A DNA stretch of 24,290 nt from Candidatus Flexifilum affinis (GTDB lineage Bacteria > Chloroflexota > Anaerolineae > Aggregatilineales > Phototrophicaceae). The position numbers and the translations under genes were made by a program. This document shows, in pieces, positions 1-9,526 of this stretch. The notes beneath the pieces were generated by a model. It was not told the DNA's origin and did not search any database. It saw nothing but the letters and a program-made list of their open reading frames with translations. Position 1 is the stretch's first letter. The number at the start of each line of letters is the position of its first letter. Location: contig JADJPJ010000008.1 of assembly GCA_016713325.1 (NCBI GenBank), forward strand, positions 1 through 24,290, written 5' to 3'.

Positions 1-1237
1 CACGCCGAGGGAACGGCAGGTGCTCCACATCTACAACTGCCTGACCGAATTGAAATCCATTCGTCGTTGATGCAGGTGATCTGACGCTCGTTCGAGCCAT
101 CGGCATTGGCAATATACAGATCAATCGGGTGGTTGAAGTCGCTGATCAGATACAACAGGCGGCCCGCCCCTGGCATTCTGGAACATCACGTACCGTTCGC
201 CGGAGACCAGCGGCACGTGCGACTCGGCGCCCTCGAGGGCGCGATCTTGTCCTGGAGTTGACCGTACCGCCGAACTGACCCGACGCATAGCCCGTGATGT
301 TGGCCGTCAGGGGTCACGCTGAGCAACGGACTGCGACCGACGACCGGCATGTCCACCTGCGAGCCGCCATCCACACCGACTTTCAACCCGGCGGTACGGC
401 ACTCCGGGCGTGCCGCCGGCCAGATCCGCCCCCCCATATCCGCCTTACGATCCGATCAGTAAGCCGTGTGGCGTTCCAGTCGGGACGATCTGATGGCCGT
501 CCGGGTGCCAGCACGCGGTGATGACCATCTCCCACGATTCGGTGAGTGACCGCACGTCGCCGCTCTCCAGCGTAACCAGCTTCCCGCGGCCGAAAAACGT
601 CTGGTGGGTATCCCGGGCAACATACTGGCCATGAACAGGATATGCTTGCCATCGGACGACCACTGCGGATTGGTGTTCATCAGCTTGTCGTCAGTCAGGC
701 GGCGCGGCTTGTCGGCTCCGTTCCCGTCGATGACATAGGGCGATACGCCACGCATCGTCGAGGATGCCCATCCCATCGCCGCCAGAACACGTGACGCGAA
801 AACGCGGAAACGGCTTGCTCCGGGTCGCGCGGCTCCTCGGCGGACAACGACGTGAATGCGATCTGCGAGCACCCATCCGGCGACCAGACAGGAGCGCCGG
901 CAAGCCCTGCTTCACCCAGGGTGAGGCTGCGCGACTCACCACCGTTGACCGGGATCCCACGTAGATTTGCGGTTTTCACCACGGCTGGACAGGAAGGCGA
1001 TCTGCTTGCCATCCGGTGACCAGCGCGGGCTTGCTGTCGCGGGCCATTGCCGCTTGTGAGGCATCGGGTTTCGCCCGTCGCCCCCGTAAGCATCCAGATG
1101 GCGGCGAATTCCTTCTCTTTGTCAGGGTCAACATGTCACCGTGTAGGCGACGCGTTCGCCATCGGGCGAAAGCTGCGCCTCGGTAATGAGCTTCCAGGCG
1201 GAACAGATCGGCGGGTTCGACCAGACGTTTTTCCCAC
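1..1237 (-). CDS. S9 family peptidase, N-terminal propeller part (partial, frameshifted)
   Basis: This is the N-terminal, beta-propeller half of a prolyl oligopeptidase/acylaminoacyl-peptidase-like serine peptidase (family S9); the catalytic alpha/beta-hydrolase domain lies beyond the left edge. The protein reads in pieces from several frames. Near 1140-1200 is LITEAQLSPDGERVAYTVT, typical of the first propeller blade. WSPDG-type blade signatures follow near 880-900 and 640-680, with further fragments to base 1. The likely start is GTG at 1235-1237, preceded by a TCCTCC complement at 1245-1250 that reads GGAGGA on the coding strand. One extra G near 1197 separates this start from the conserved frame. 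At least five more indels follow. The stop of the next minus-strand gene is 66 bases upstream, so the two may be cotranscribed. The family assignment rests on propeller motifs only; a TolB-like protein is the alternative. Confidence 0.7.
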
Positions 1238-1302
1238 AGACTTCTCCTCCGGGCGATGTTCGCTGGATTCCGGCGTTCGACATTGGCAGCGTGAGCCGGG
1301 CA

Positions 1303-2919
1303 TCAGATGGATGGTTCCGCAGCGATGCGCGTGAAGCGAACCGCCGCGCCAATCAGGACCGCATCACAAGCTCCAGGCAGCTGATCCAGACCAAACGGCA
1401 ACAGAAACCCGGACCTTGTCGATAGGCCTGGCCGGAAAATCCACGCCCCGAAGCGCGCGGTATTGAGCGGGCATCTGATCGCCCGTCCAGCCGCACCGTG
1501 AGCTTGCCCAGCGAGTTCTCATTACACACCCCACATAGGGCGCCCACTGCTTGCACATCCGGGCGATAAGCGGGTCAATGACCAGCCGTTCCGAAACCTG
1601 TCAGCGTGTCCCGGCTGCACGACCACACTCCCCATAGGCGGCGGGGCCGTCACCATCGAGCAGGTGCATGACGGGCATTGCCGTCGGTCTGCACCACGTA
1701 CTGGTCGGCACCCATCGCCTGCATTGCGAAGCTCTGCCCTGCCAGACCAGGGACAACGTGTCGTCAGCCAGCGCGATCTCGGCCGCGCCCGCATTGCCGC
1801 CCACTAATGGCCGACCGACGAAACGAGCCCACAGACTGCGATCCGGATCAATCGTCGGGAGGGCGGCTGTTCGCCCGGCAGGTCGAGCAGCGTCGAACAC
1901 AAACTGCGTGATCCGGCTTTCGTGCGGCGCCCAAAGTGCCGGAGTTGTTGGCCAGAAGGATCACTGCCGTCCCGGTCTGTGGATGAACTCGAAGCTGCTG
2001 GCAAAGCTGCTGATCCGTCCACCATGACCGACGACGCGCAGCCCCTGTGGGTATACGAGGAGAACGTCAGCCCGTAGCCGTCATCGTACAGAGCGGAGAA
2101 CTTGGTATGCGGTGTGTGCATCTCCGCGATCAGTTCTGGCGTGAGAATTTGTTGCCCGTTGAAGCTGCCGCCGCACGTGTGCGCCGATCGCGAAATTGGC
2201 CAGATCCAGCACCGTGGACATGACGAACCTCGACGGATAATGCATGGTGTTGTCCGCATAGTGATGATCGACTTGCAGGTTGCCTTCCGCATCGAGGGTG
2301 TGCGACTGCGCTATAGGATAGGTCATCGCGACCGTCGGATCGAGCGTGGTGCGCTTCATCTCCAACGGTCAAAGACCAGTTCCTGCATCAACTGCGTGTA
2401 GGGCTTGCGCTCACATGCTCCGCGAGATAGCCGGCGAGATTGATGCCAGGGTTGCTGTAGGACCAGATCTTGCCCACGGGCGCGATCAGCGGGTACCGGG
2501 CCACATCCTTGTAGATGCTCTCCGCGCAGACCGCCGGGGTCACGCGAACCATAGTGCTCGGCGGCGGTCGGCAGCGCGGCGGTGTGCGCCAGCAGTTTGC
2601 GCAGCGTCACCTCGCCGATCGCGCCGGGCACGCTCAACTGAAGGTCGGGCAGCACCTCGTCGATCGGCGTATCGAGCTCTAACTGGCCGGCAGCGACCAG
2701 ACGCATGATCGCGGTGGTGGTGAGGGGCTTGGACGTCGACCCGATGCGGAAAATCGTCCCCGGCGTCACCGGGATGCCGCCTTCTTCGATGCTCGTCACG
2801 CCAAACCCGCGTGCGTACATCAGCTTGTGGTCGTGAACGATCGCCAGCGCGACGCCAGGCACTTTCGCGCTCTGCATCGCGGCGGTGACGAAGGCTTCCA
2901 GTTCGATCAGATTCAGCAT
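1303..2919 (-). CDS. Beta-lactamase-family serine hydrolase (S12/PF00144), frameshifted
   Basis: This is a penicillin-recognising serine hydrolase related to class C beta-lactamases, D-aminopeptidases and EstB-type esterases. The first 130 residues read cleanly from ATG 2919. The nucleophile motif STSK is at residues 61-64. After a frame change near 2540, a YSN motif (second catalytic triad element) appears in another frame around 2460. A GHGG stretch near 2020, in place of KTG, completes the active-site set. The C-terminal part (1303-1550) contains YENSLGKLTVRLDG, like the small beta-barrel domain of the other S12 proteins in this window, and ends at the TGA at 1303-1305. I count at least six indels, which I treat as probable sequence errors. 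There is no signal peptide, so a cytoplasmic location is likely. Substrate cannot be deduced; an unusual peptide or ester is plausible given the neighbours. Confidence 0.8.
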
Positions 2920-3056
2920 AATGAAACAGCCTTGTGCTCGAAAAATCCGCGTGATTGATTCTGCATGATTGAAGATGACAGGAAGGCGGCGCGGAACGGC
3001 CCCAGGCGCCTGCCTCTTTCCGGATATCGCGTCTCAATGGACGTCAGAACTCGCAC

Positions 3057-3086
3057 AGTCTAGCACGTCAGCAATGTTTTGTGCAA
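3057..3086 (-). promoter_or_regulatory. Predicted promoter for the minus-strand serine hydrolase
   Basis: On the minus strand a -35-like TTGCAC lies at 3086-3081 and a -10-like TAGACT at 3062-3057, separated by 18 bases. The -35 element sits inside the left arm of the inverted repeat at 3079-3106. The -35 match to consensus is only partial, so this is a moderate prediction based mainly on symmetry with the plus-strand promoter. Confidence 0.35.
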
Positions 3087-3088
3087 AG
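3071..3088 (-). promoter_or_regulatory. Shared regulatory motif, copy 1
   Basis: On the plus strand this reads GCAATG, three variable bases, then TGTGCAAAG. The same arrangement recurs at 13282-13299 and, slightly varied, at 15429-15446, always upstream of a serine hydrolase gene on the minus strand. The two GC dinucleotides of each copy are 12 bases apart, about one helical turn. The copy overlaps the left arm of the 3079-3106 inverted repeat. Confidence 0.5.
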
Positions 3089-3106
3089 AAGAGGGCATTT
3101 GCACAA
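3079..3106. promoter_or_regulatory. Perfect inverted repeat, candidate operator between divergent genes
   Basis: TTGTGCAAA (3079-3087) and its exact complement TTTGCACAA (3098-3106) flank a 10-base spacer. This is the size and symmetry of a site for a dimeric repressor or activator. It lies in the 257-bp region between the divergent serine hydrolase (start 2919) and amidohydrolase (start 3177) and covers the predicted -35 elements of both directions. A related core (TGTGC and GCACA, also 16 bases apart) occurs at 13291-13316. The regulator is not identifiable from this window. Confidence 0.6.
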
Positions 3107-3127
3107 CCGTGGGCGAGTGCTTATAGT
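3099..3127 (+). promoter_or_regulatory. Predicted promoter of the amidohydrolase operon
   Basis: A -35-like TTGCAC (3099-3104) is followed after exactly 17 bases by TATAGT (3122-3127), one mismatch from the -10 consensus. The start codon is 50 bases further on. The -35 lies in the right arm of the inverted repeat, so a protein bound there would be expected to block or alter polymerase binding. Confidence 0.45.
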
Positions 3128-3176
3128 AATGCATCGAAATTCCGAAACGGCCTCACAATAACACGGTGGCAAAGAC

Positions 3177-4809
3177 ATGACGATTCATGACAGTGTTTTG
3201 CGCGGCGGCACCCTTTACGACGGCAGCGGAGGCCCCCCTGTCGTCCGCGATCTCGCATTGCAGGGCGATCGTATCGCCGAGATTGGCGCGCCCGGCACGC
3301 TCTCCGGCCAGCAGCAGCTCGACGTGAACGGGCTGGCGGTCGCGCCTGGCTTCATCAATATGATGGCCGGGGCAGTGGAAAGTCTGATCGAAGATGGCCG
3401 CTCGCAGAGCGACATCCCGCCAGGGCGTCACGCTCGAAGTCATGGGCGAGGGCTTCTCGATGGGGCCGCTCAGCGACGCGATGAGAGCCAGAGGCGTACG
3501 CGGTCTGCTCGGCAGCGACGACATCCAGTACGAGGTGACGTGGACCACGCTCGCGGAATACCTCGATCATCTGGTGGCGCGCGGCGTGTCGCCCAACGTC
3601 GCTTCATTCGTGGGCACATCGACGCTGCGGATTCACGAGGTTGGCTACGATGATCGGCCCCCGACCGCACAGGAGCTCGACGCGATGTGCCAGCTCGTAC
3701 GACAGGCGATGGCAGATGGCGCGCTCGGCCTGTCTTCCGCGCTGATCTACCCGCCTGCCAACTATGCGCAGACTCGACGAACTGATCGCGCTTGCCCGCG
3801 CTGCCGCCGAATACGATGGCATCTACATTTCGCATCTGCGCAGCGAAGGCCAGCGCTTCTACGAAGCGCTCGACGAATTCCTGAACATCGTGCGGGAAAC
3901 GGGGATTCGCGCCGAGATTCATCACCTCAAAGCCGCCGGACGACGCAACTGGGACAAGATGGATGAGGTCATCCGGCGCGTCGAAGCGGCCCAGGCGCAA
4001 GGCCTGGCGATCACCGCCGATATGTACACCTATACGGCGAGCGGAACAGGTCTGGAGGGCCTGTCTGCCGCCGTGGGTGCACGATGGCGGCCATGACGCC
4101 CTGCTGGCCCGGCTGCGCGACCCGGCCACGCGCGAGAGAATTGTTCAGGACATGAACACACCCGATACTGCCTGGGAAAACATGTGGCTGGAGGTGCAGG
4201 GCGCGGAAAACATCATCCTCGGCGGCTTCAAAGAGGAGCGAAACAAAACGCACACCGGTAAAACGCTCGCGCAGGTCGCTGCCGAACGCGGACAGGAGCC
4301 GATCCAAACCCTGTTCGACCTGCTCGTCGACGATGGCGGACGTAATCTTCGCGATGTATTTCTCCATGTCAGAGGAAAACGTGCGAAAGCAGATCGCGCT
4401 GCCGTGGGTGAGCTTCTGTCCGACGCCGAGTCACTCGCGCCGGAAGGCGTCTTCTCAAATCGAACCCGCACCCACGCGCCTACGGGAGTTTCGCGCGCCT
4501 GCTGGAAGGCGCTACGTGCGCGACGAACAGATCATCCCGCTGGAAGAGGCCGTGCGCCGTCTGGCGGCGCTCCCGGCGTCCGTGCTGAAGATCAAGGAGC
4601 GGGGCGTCCTGCGACCGGGTTACTTCGCCGACGTGGTGGTCTTCGACCCGGCCCAGGTACAGGACAAGGCGACCTTTGCGCAGCCGCACCAGTACGCCGT
4701 CGGCATGCAGCATGTCTTCGTCAACGGCACGCAGGTGCTGGCGAATGGTGAGCACACCGGAGCACGGCCGGGACGGGTCGTGCGCGGCCCCGGGTGGACA
4801 GGCGCATGA
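3177..4809 (+). CDS. D-aminoacylase-like amidohydrolase (amidohydrolase_3), frameshifted
   Basis: This protein belongs to the N-acyl-D-amino-acid deacylase/D-aminoacylase group of the amidohydrolase superfamily, which releases D-amino acids from N-acylated forms. The N-terminus (RGGTLYDGSGG, then VNGLAVAPGFIN) forms the small beta-sandwich typical of the fold. ISHLRSEG and EIHHLKAAG (3820-3950) carry likely metal-binding histidines. HPRAYGSFARLL (about 4470-4505) is a D-aminoacylase signature. The C-terminus SVLKIKERGVLRPGYFADVVVFDP is the classic amidohydrolase ending. About seven frame changes occur (near 3416, 3765, 4077, 4337, 4420, 4475 and 4505), mostly in short homopolymers. The usual HxH/HxD after GFI(D/N) is absent. 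Start ATG 3177 has weak GGTGG upstream. The stop overlaps the next start (ATGA). First gene of a four-gene operon. Exact acyl substrate is unknown. Confidence 0.82.
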
Positions 4810-5608
4810 TCGACATTCGCGTTCTGCACACGATTGACGAACTGGAAGCGGCAGTCGATGTGGAACTCGCGGTGTGGGGCCTGAACCCGCGCAACGCTGT
4901 ACCCTCGGCGCTGATGCATGTTCTCACCCTGCGCGGCGGGCTGGTGCTCGGCGCCTACGAGGAGGATCGCATGGTCGGCATGCTGCTCTCGCTGCCCGCC
5001 CAGGATGGCGATGAGTGGATGCTGTGGTCCCACATGACGGGCGTTCATCCGCAGGTTCAGGGGCGCGGCATTGGCCTGGCGCTCAAGCGCGTCCAGCGGG
5101 AATGGGCACTGGCTCATGGCTACCGCAGAATCGGCTGGACGGTCGATCCGCTCCAGCGCGGCAACGCGCACTTCAATTTTCGTCTGCTCGGGCAGGATGC
5201 CGCGCTGTGCGCCACGGCCTATCACGTGAACTTTACGGCGACATGGACGACGACATCAACCGGGGCATCCCATCCGACCGGATTGAAGCGCAGTGGCTGA
5301 TCGATCGGCCGTGCCTGCATGAGCCGCTTCCCGATGACATGGTCACCCTGCTCACCGCCGATGAATCGCTGCGCCCGGTGCCCATGCTGGAGCATGTGAA
5401 CTGGGATGCGAGCGCCTTCTGCGTTTCGCTCCCGCGCAGCGTCGACGCCGTGCGCAGCGCCTGGTCACATGCCGGTGTGCTGGCGTGGCGGCTGGCGGTC
5501 CGCGAAGCGCTGCAACAGGCTTTGGCCCACGGATGCAGCATTATGGATTTTCTCTCCTCCCCTGACCGAAATGCCTACCTGTTGAAACGACTCGGAGACG
5601 TATCATGA
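4806..5608 (+). CDS. GNAT family N-acetyltransferase (COG3375-like), one frameshift
   Basis: This is a predicted acyl-CoA-dependent N-acetyltransferase of about 265 residues. The acetyl-CoA pyrophosphate-binding signature is seen in VHPQVQGRGIGLALK (about residues 80-94), followed by WTVDPLQRGNAHFNF, typical of the COG3375 subgroup of unknown substrate. One base appears to be missing near 5232 in a TTT run. Beyond it the frame continues with YGDMDDDINRGIPSDRIEAQW, a conserved later segment, to a TGA at 5606-5608. I chose ATG 4806 because it forms an ATGA overlap with the amidohydrolase stop; a GTG at 4794 would give a longer overlap. The stop forms a second ATGA overlap with the M81 gene, so translation is probably coupled. 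Placement between a D-aminoacylase and an MlrC-like peptidase suggests it acetylates an amino acid or peptide, but this is inference. Confidence 0.8.
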
Positions 5609-7068
5609 AGCTGTTTACGGCCAGCCTTTCGACCGAAACCAACACGTTTTCGCCCATTCCCACCGGGCAAAAAAGCTTTGCCATCACCCGCAAAGGCGAT
5701 TACAGCACGTTTCCCCCCTTTGCGGATTCGGTGCTGGCCTTCTGGCGCAAAATGGCCGACGAACGCGGCTGGCAGACCGCCGAAAGCATCTGCGCGGCGG
5801 CGGAACCGGCCGGACGGACGCTCAGGACAGTCTACGAGAACTATCGGGATGAGATTGTTGCCGACCTGAAAGCGGCGATGCCCGTCGATCTCGTGCTGCT
5901 CGACCTGCACGGCGCGATGGTTGCCGACGGCTACGACGATTGCGAAGGCGACCTGATTGCCGCCTTGCGCGGGGTCGTCGGCGCGAGCGTGCCCATCGGC
6001 GTGGAGCTGGACCTGCACTGCCATATCACACCGCTGATGGTGGAGCAGGCGAGCGTCATCATCACCTACAAAGAGTACCCGCACACCGACATTTACGACC
6101 GCGCCGTCGAGCTGTTCAACATCACATCCGATGCGGCGGCGGGCAAAGTCAAGCCGAACGATGGCGGGTGTTCGACTGCCGCATGATCTGCCTGTACTAC
6201 CCCACCCAGGAGCCGGTGAAAGGCTTCGTCGACCGGATGAAACAGCTTGAACAGGAACCCGGCGTGCTGTCCGTCTCGCTCGGCCAGCGGGTTCCCGTGG
6301 GGCGATGTGGAAGAGATCGGCACCAAAACGCTTGTGGTCACCGACAACGATCCGGCCAGGGCGACGGCGCTCGCCGAGCAGTTGGGGCGCGAGTTCTACG
6401 GCATGCGCGATCAGGCGACGCCCAGATTCCACACGATCGACAGCGGTCTGGACGCGGCGCTGGAGATCGCCGGTTCGCCCGTCGTCATCGCCGATGTTTC
6501 GGACAATCCGGGTGGCGGCGCTCCCGGCGATTCGACGTACATCCTCAAGCGCATGCTGGAACGAGGCATCACCAATGCGGCGGTTGGCTGCATCTTTGAC
6601 CCGATGGCCGTCTCGATGGCCTTTGAAGCGGGCATCGGCGCGCGGCTTGAACTGCGGATCGGCGGCAAGATGGGGCGCATGTCCGGCGACCCGCTCGACC
6701 TGCTGGTTAAGGTCACCGGTCTGAAGCCGCAGGCCGTCCAGCACTTCGGCACGCCGCCCAACGAGATGACGATGGTCATGGGCGCCTCGGCGGCGGTACA
6801 GGTGGCGGGCATCGACATCGTACTGTACTCCGTCCGCACTCAGACATTCAGCCCGGAAGTCTTCACCAATGTCGGCATTGACCCGTCACAGCGGCGCCTG
6901 CTGATCGTCAAGTCGACACAGCACTTCTACGCACGCTTTGCCCCGATCGCCACTCAGGTGCTGTATGTGAGCGCACCCGGCACCACCGCCCCGGACTTCA
7001 AATCCATTCCGTACGCAGTGGCCAGTAAAGACCGCTACCCGCTGATTGACAACCCGTTAGGAGTGTAG
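5605..7068 (+). CDS. M81 family metallopeptidase (MlrC-like), frameshifted
   Basis: This is a homologue of MlrC, the zinc peptidase that cuts linearised microcystin and other peptides with D- or iso-linked residues. The N-terminal domain (DUF1485/PF07364) shows ETNTFSP (residues 11-17), DLHGAM (100-105), DLHCH (136-140) and YPHTD (158-162), the expected metal-binding and active-site stretches. The C-terminal MlrC domain (PF07171) has ADVSDNPGGGAPGDST near 6490-6540 and continues cleanly to the stop. Frame changes occur at about 6155-6165 (two small insertions) and 6295-6300. The corrected length of about 487 residues fits the family. ATG 5605 overlaps the preceding stop as ATGA. The next gene starts three bases after the TAG. 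I see no signal peptide, so it probably works in the cytoplasm on imported peptides. Confidence 0.88.
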
Positions 7069-7071
7069 CCG

Positions 7072-8529
7072 ATGGTCACGCTTGAAGAGAACCGAGAACA
7101 GATACCGGCGATCACGACCTTCGTCCAGTCCGAGATCGATGCCGAACATACGCCGGGCGCGGCCATTGGCATCATGGTGCAGGGAGAAATCATCTTTGCC
7201 GGCGGTTTCGGTCAACGTGACCGCGCGCAGGGGCTTCCGGTCGATACCGACACCCTCTTCGCGATCGGCTCCTGCACGAAAGCCTTCACCTCGTTTGGCG
7301 TGGGGCTGCTGGTCGACGAGGGCAAAACCACCTGGGATACGCGAATTCGCGATGTGCTTCCCGAATTTCGCCTGTATGACTCGGTCGCAACCGAGTACGC
7401 CAACTTCCGCGATCTGCTCGGTCATCGTACCGGCCTGCCCCGTCACGACGCGATGTGGTACGGCTCACAGGCCTGCCGCGAAGAGCTCGTCAGCCGGCTG
7501 CGCTATCTCAAGCCGAGCGCGACCTTCCGCGAACGCTGGCAGTACCAGAACCTGATGTTCATGACAGCCGGCTATGCGGTCGGAAAGCTGGCAGGAACCC
7601 CGTGGGAGGACTTCACGCAGCAGCGTATCTTCGACCCGCTCGGCATGACGCGCAGCAACCTCTCCGTGCGGGTGTCCGAGGCGGCGGAGAATGCCGCGCG
7701 ACCCTATTCTTACCGCGGCGGGAGTTTCGTGGACATCCCCTTCCGCAACATCGACGCCGTCGGTCCCGCCGGGTCGATCAACTCGAACATCGACGATATG
7801 CTGAAGTGGCTGCACGTGCATCTGAAGGGCAAGCCCGATCTCATCAAGGAAGAAACGCGCCGTGAACTCTACGCGCCGCAGATGGTCATTCCCGAGATGC
7901 CGGATCTCCCGTGGGCGGGCAGTTCAGAGGTTGCGCACACGAGCTATGCCCTCGGCTGGGCGACGTCCTCATATCGCGGCCATTCCATGCTCCGCCACAA
8001 CGGCGGCATCGACGGCTTCAACTCGTCCGTGGCCATCCTGCCGCATCAGGACATCGGCGTGGTCGTGCTGTGCAACACTGCGGAACGGGAACCGGCGGGC
8101 GCGATCATGTTCGGCATCGTGGATCGCTTACTCGGACTGGAGCCTGTTCTGTGGTGGGATCGCTTCGAAGGCGTGGCCGCGAAGGGCCGTGCCAGTCTGG
8201 AAGCCTACAAGCAGAAGCTCATGGCAGAACGGCAGGTGGATGCCAAACCGTCGCACGCGCTGGAAGCCTACACCGGCATTTACTACCACCCCGGTTACGG
8301 CGACATGACGATCAGCCTGGATGGCGATCGTCTGTGCGGGGTGTATGGCGGGTTAACGCTGCGCCTGACGCCGCATCACTATGATCTGTTCCGGGTGGAG
8401 ATTGACAACGAAGACCAGTTCTTTGTCAGCAGCTTCTCAAACGACGACGGGGGCAAGGTATCGCGGCTCACCTGTCAACTTGAGCCGGCGCTCGACCCCA
8501 TCGAGTTCACGCGCAAGGCCGACGCGTAG
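7072..8529 (+). CDS. Serine hydrolase, beta-lactamase family (S12) with C-terminal DUF3471-type domain
   Basis: This is an intact 485-residue protein of the class C beta-lactamase/D-aminopeptidase family (PF00144). The active-site motifs are all present: SCTK with nucleophile Ser67 and Lys70, YQN at 158-160, and HNG at 309-311 replacing KTG. HRTGLPRHD (118-126) is typical of the DUF3471-bearing subgroup. Residues from about 375 form the C-terminal lipocalin-like barrel (YTGIYYHPGYGDM onward). There is no signal peptide. ATG 7072 has TTAGGAG upstream and follows the M81 stop by three bases, making this the last gene of the amidohydrolase operon. A hairpin terminator lies at 8551-8572. It resembles the hydrolase at 13458-15197 closely (MWY, YQNLM.MTAGY, VGPAGSIN). 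Esterase or peptidase activity is likely; true beta-lactamase action is doubtful. Confidence 0.92.
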   Translation: MVTLEENREQIPAITTFVQSEIDAEHTPGAAIGIMVQGEIIFAGGFGQRDRAQGLPVDTDTLFAIGSCTKAFTSFGVGLLVDEGKTTWDTRIRDVLPEFRLYDSVATEYANFRDLLGHRTGLPRHDAMWYGSQACREELVSRLRYLKPSATFRERWQYQNLMFMTAGYAVGKLAGTPWEDFTQQRIFDPLGMTRSNLSVRVSEAAENAARPYSYRGGSFVDIPFRNIDAVGPAGSINSNIDDMLKWLHVHLKGKPDLIKEETRRELYAPQMVIPEMPDLPWAGSSEVAHTSYALGWATSSYRGHSMLRHNGGIDGFNSSVAILPHQDIGVVVLCNTAEREPAGAIMFGIVDRLLGLEPVLWWDRFEGVAAKGRASLEAYKQKLMAERQVDAKPSHALEAYTGIYYHPGYGDMTISLDGDRLCGVYGGLTLRLTPHHYDLFRVEIDNEDQFFVSSFSNDDGGKVSRLTCQLEPALDPIEFTRKADA

Positions 8530-8550
8530 GCGTCGGTCTTCAGCAGACAC

Positions 8551-8572
8551 AGGGGCATCGCCCGATGCCCCT
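8551..8572. terminator. Hairpin terminator between convergent operons
   Basis: AGGGGCATCG (8551-8560) and its exact complement CGATGCCCCT (8563-8572) form a strong GC-rich stem just after the serine hydrolase stop (8529) and before the stop of the convergent permease gene (8605). The bottom of the loop is tight, so the last pair or two probably stay open. There is no long T tract in either direction, so it may also act as a bidirectional mRNA-end stabiliser. Confidence 0.65.
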
Positions 8573-8604
8573 TCAGGTTCATCCAGTCGGTTTTGACCCA
8601 CCAT

Positions 8605-9513
8605 TCACTTGCTGGTGAGATTCGGATCGAGGGCGTCGCGAATGCCGTCGCCCACAATGTTGAGCGCCAGCACCACCACCGTGATCACAATGCCGGGGAA
8701 GAACGAAATCCACCACGCGTTACGCATGTAGCTGCGGCCTGCCGCCAGCAGCGCTCCCCATTCCGGCGTCGGCGGCCGGACTCCCAACCCAAGGAAGCTC
8801 AGGCTGGCGCCCGTCACAATCGCGCCGGAAAAACTGAGAGTCGCCACGACGATCAACGACCCGAAGATGTTCGGAAAGATGTGATACATCACGATGCGCA
8901 GCGGCGTTGCCCCAATGCTGTAGGCCGCGACGACGTATTCGGCATTCTGGAGCGAGAGCGTGGCTCCACGCGTCAGGCGCGCATAGGTCGGCAGCGAAAA
9001 CACTGTAATCGCGAGGATCACGTTCGTCACGCTCGACCCGAGCAAACCCACCAGCCAGATCGCGAGGATCAGGCCGGGAAACGCGAGGATGAGATCCATA
9101 AAGCGCATGATCAGGTTGTCGACTCTGCCGCCGGCATAGCCCGAGATCAGCCCCAGCGGAACGCCGATCACCACCGACAGCAGCACCGACAGAAATCCAA
9201 TTTGCAGGGAGATCTGGCCACCATACAGCACGCGCGTGAGGACATCGCGTCCCAGCTCATCAGTGCCCATCGGGTTGGTTGGCGAAGGGGGCAGCAAACG
9301 ATTCGGCGCGTCACGCCCCACCGGATCGCTGGTAGTCAGGTAAGGTGCACCGGCCGATAAAAGGATGACCAGCACCATCACCGCGACAGCCACCAGTGCA
9401 AAACGGTTGCGCAGGAAACGGCGCATGATTTTCACGTAGGGGTTTTCGTGTTGCCGGGAGCGCGGCGGGTTCAGCGTGAGGATGCCTGGGGCGGGAGCTG
9501 TATTCTCTTCCAT
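8605..9513 (-). CDS. Peptide/oligopeptide ABC transporter permease, DppC/OppC type
   Basis: This is the second inner-membrane permease of a peptide/nickel-type ABC importer. It has the N-terminal OppC segment (RRFLRNRFALVAVAVMVLVI), the MGTDELGRDVLTRVLYG signature of DppC proteins, and five to six hydrophobic helices. The C-terminal EAA-type loop, which contacts the ATPase, is seen at about residues 190-210 (AAYSIGATPLRIVMYHIFPN). It is intact at 302 residues, a normal length. I chose ATG 9513 over the TTG just before it; GGGGGAT lies upstream on the coding strand. It follows the DppB-type gene by a 13-base gap, in the order binding protein, DppB, DppC. No ATPase gene is adjacent: the next gene is convergent. 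ATP hydrolysis must come from subunits encoded elsewhere. The substrate is probably a peptide, judging by family and neighbours. Confidence 0.93.
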   Translation of the reverse strand: MEENTAPAPGILTLNPPRSRQHENPYVKIMRRFLRNRFALVAVAVMVLVILLSAGAPYLTTSDPVGRDAPNRLLPPSPTNPMGTDELGRDVLTRVLYGGQISLQIGFLSVLLSVVIGVPLGLISGYAGGRVDNLIMRFMDLILAFPGLILAIWLVGLLGSSVTNVILAITVFSLPTYARLTRGATLSLQNAEYVVAAYSIGATPLRIVMYHIFPNIFGSLIVVATLSFSGAIVTGASLSFLGLGVRPPTPEWGALLAAGRSYMRNAWWISFFPGIVITVVVLALNIVGDGIRDALDPNLTSK

Positions 9514-9526
9514 CAAATCCCCCAGT

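Noticed and set aside
3071..3106. Resemblance of TTGCAC-N-TTGC on the minus strand to a sigma-54 (-24/-12) promoter
   Set aside because: The spacing is one base too long, the -24 GG is TG in all three copies, and no sigma-54 activator is present. An operator is a better reading.
8593..9360. Plus-strand ORF of 255 residues opposite the DppC-type permease
   Set aside because: Low-complexity Arg/Gln/Asp/His sequence antisense to an intact membrane protein; no ribosome site or family features.
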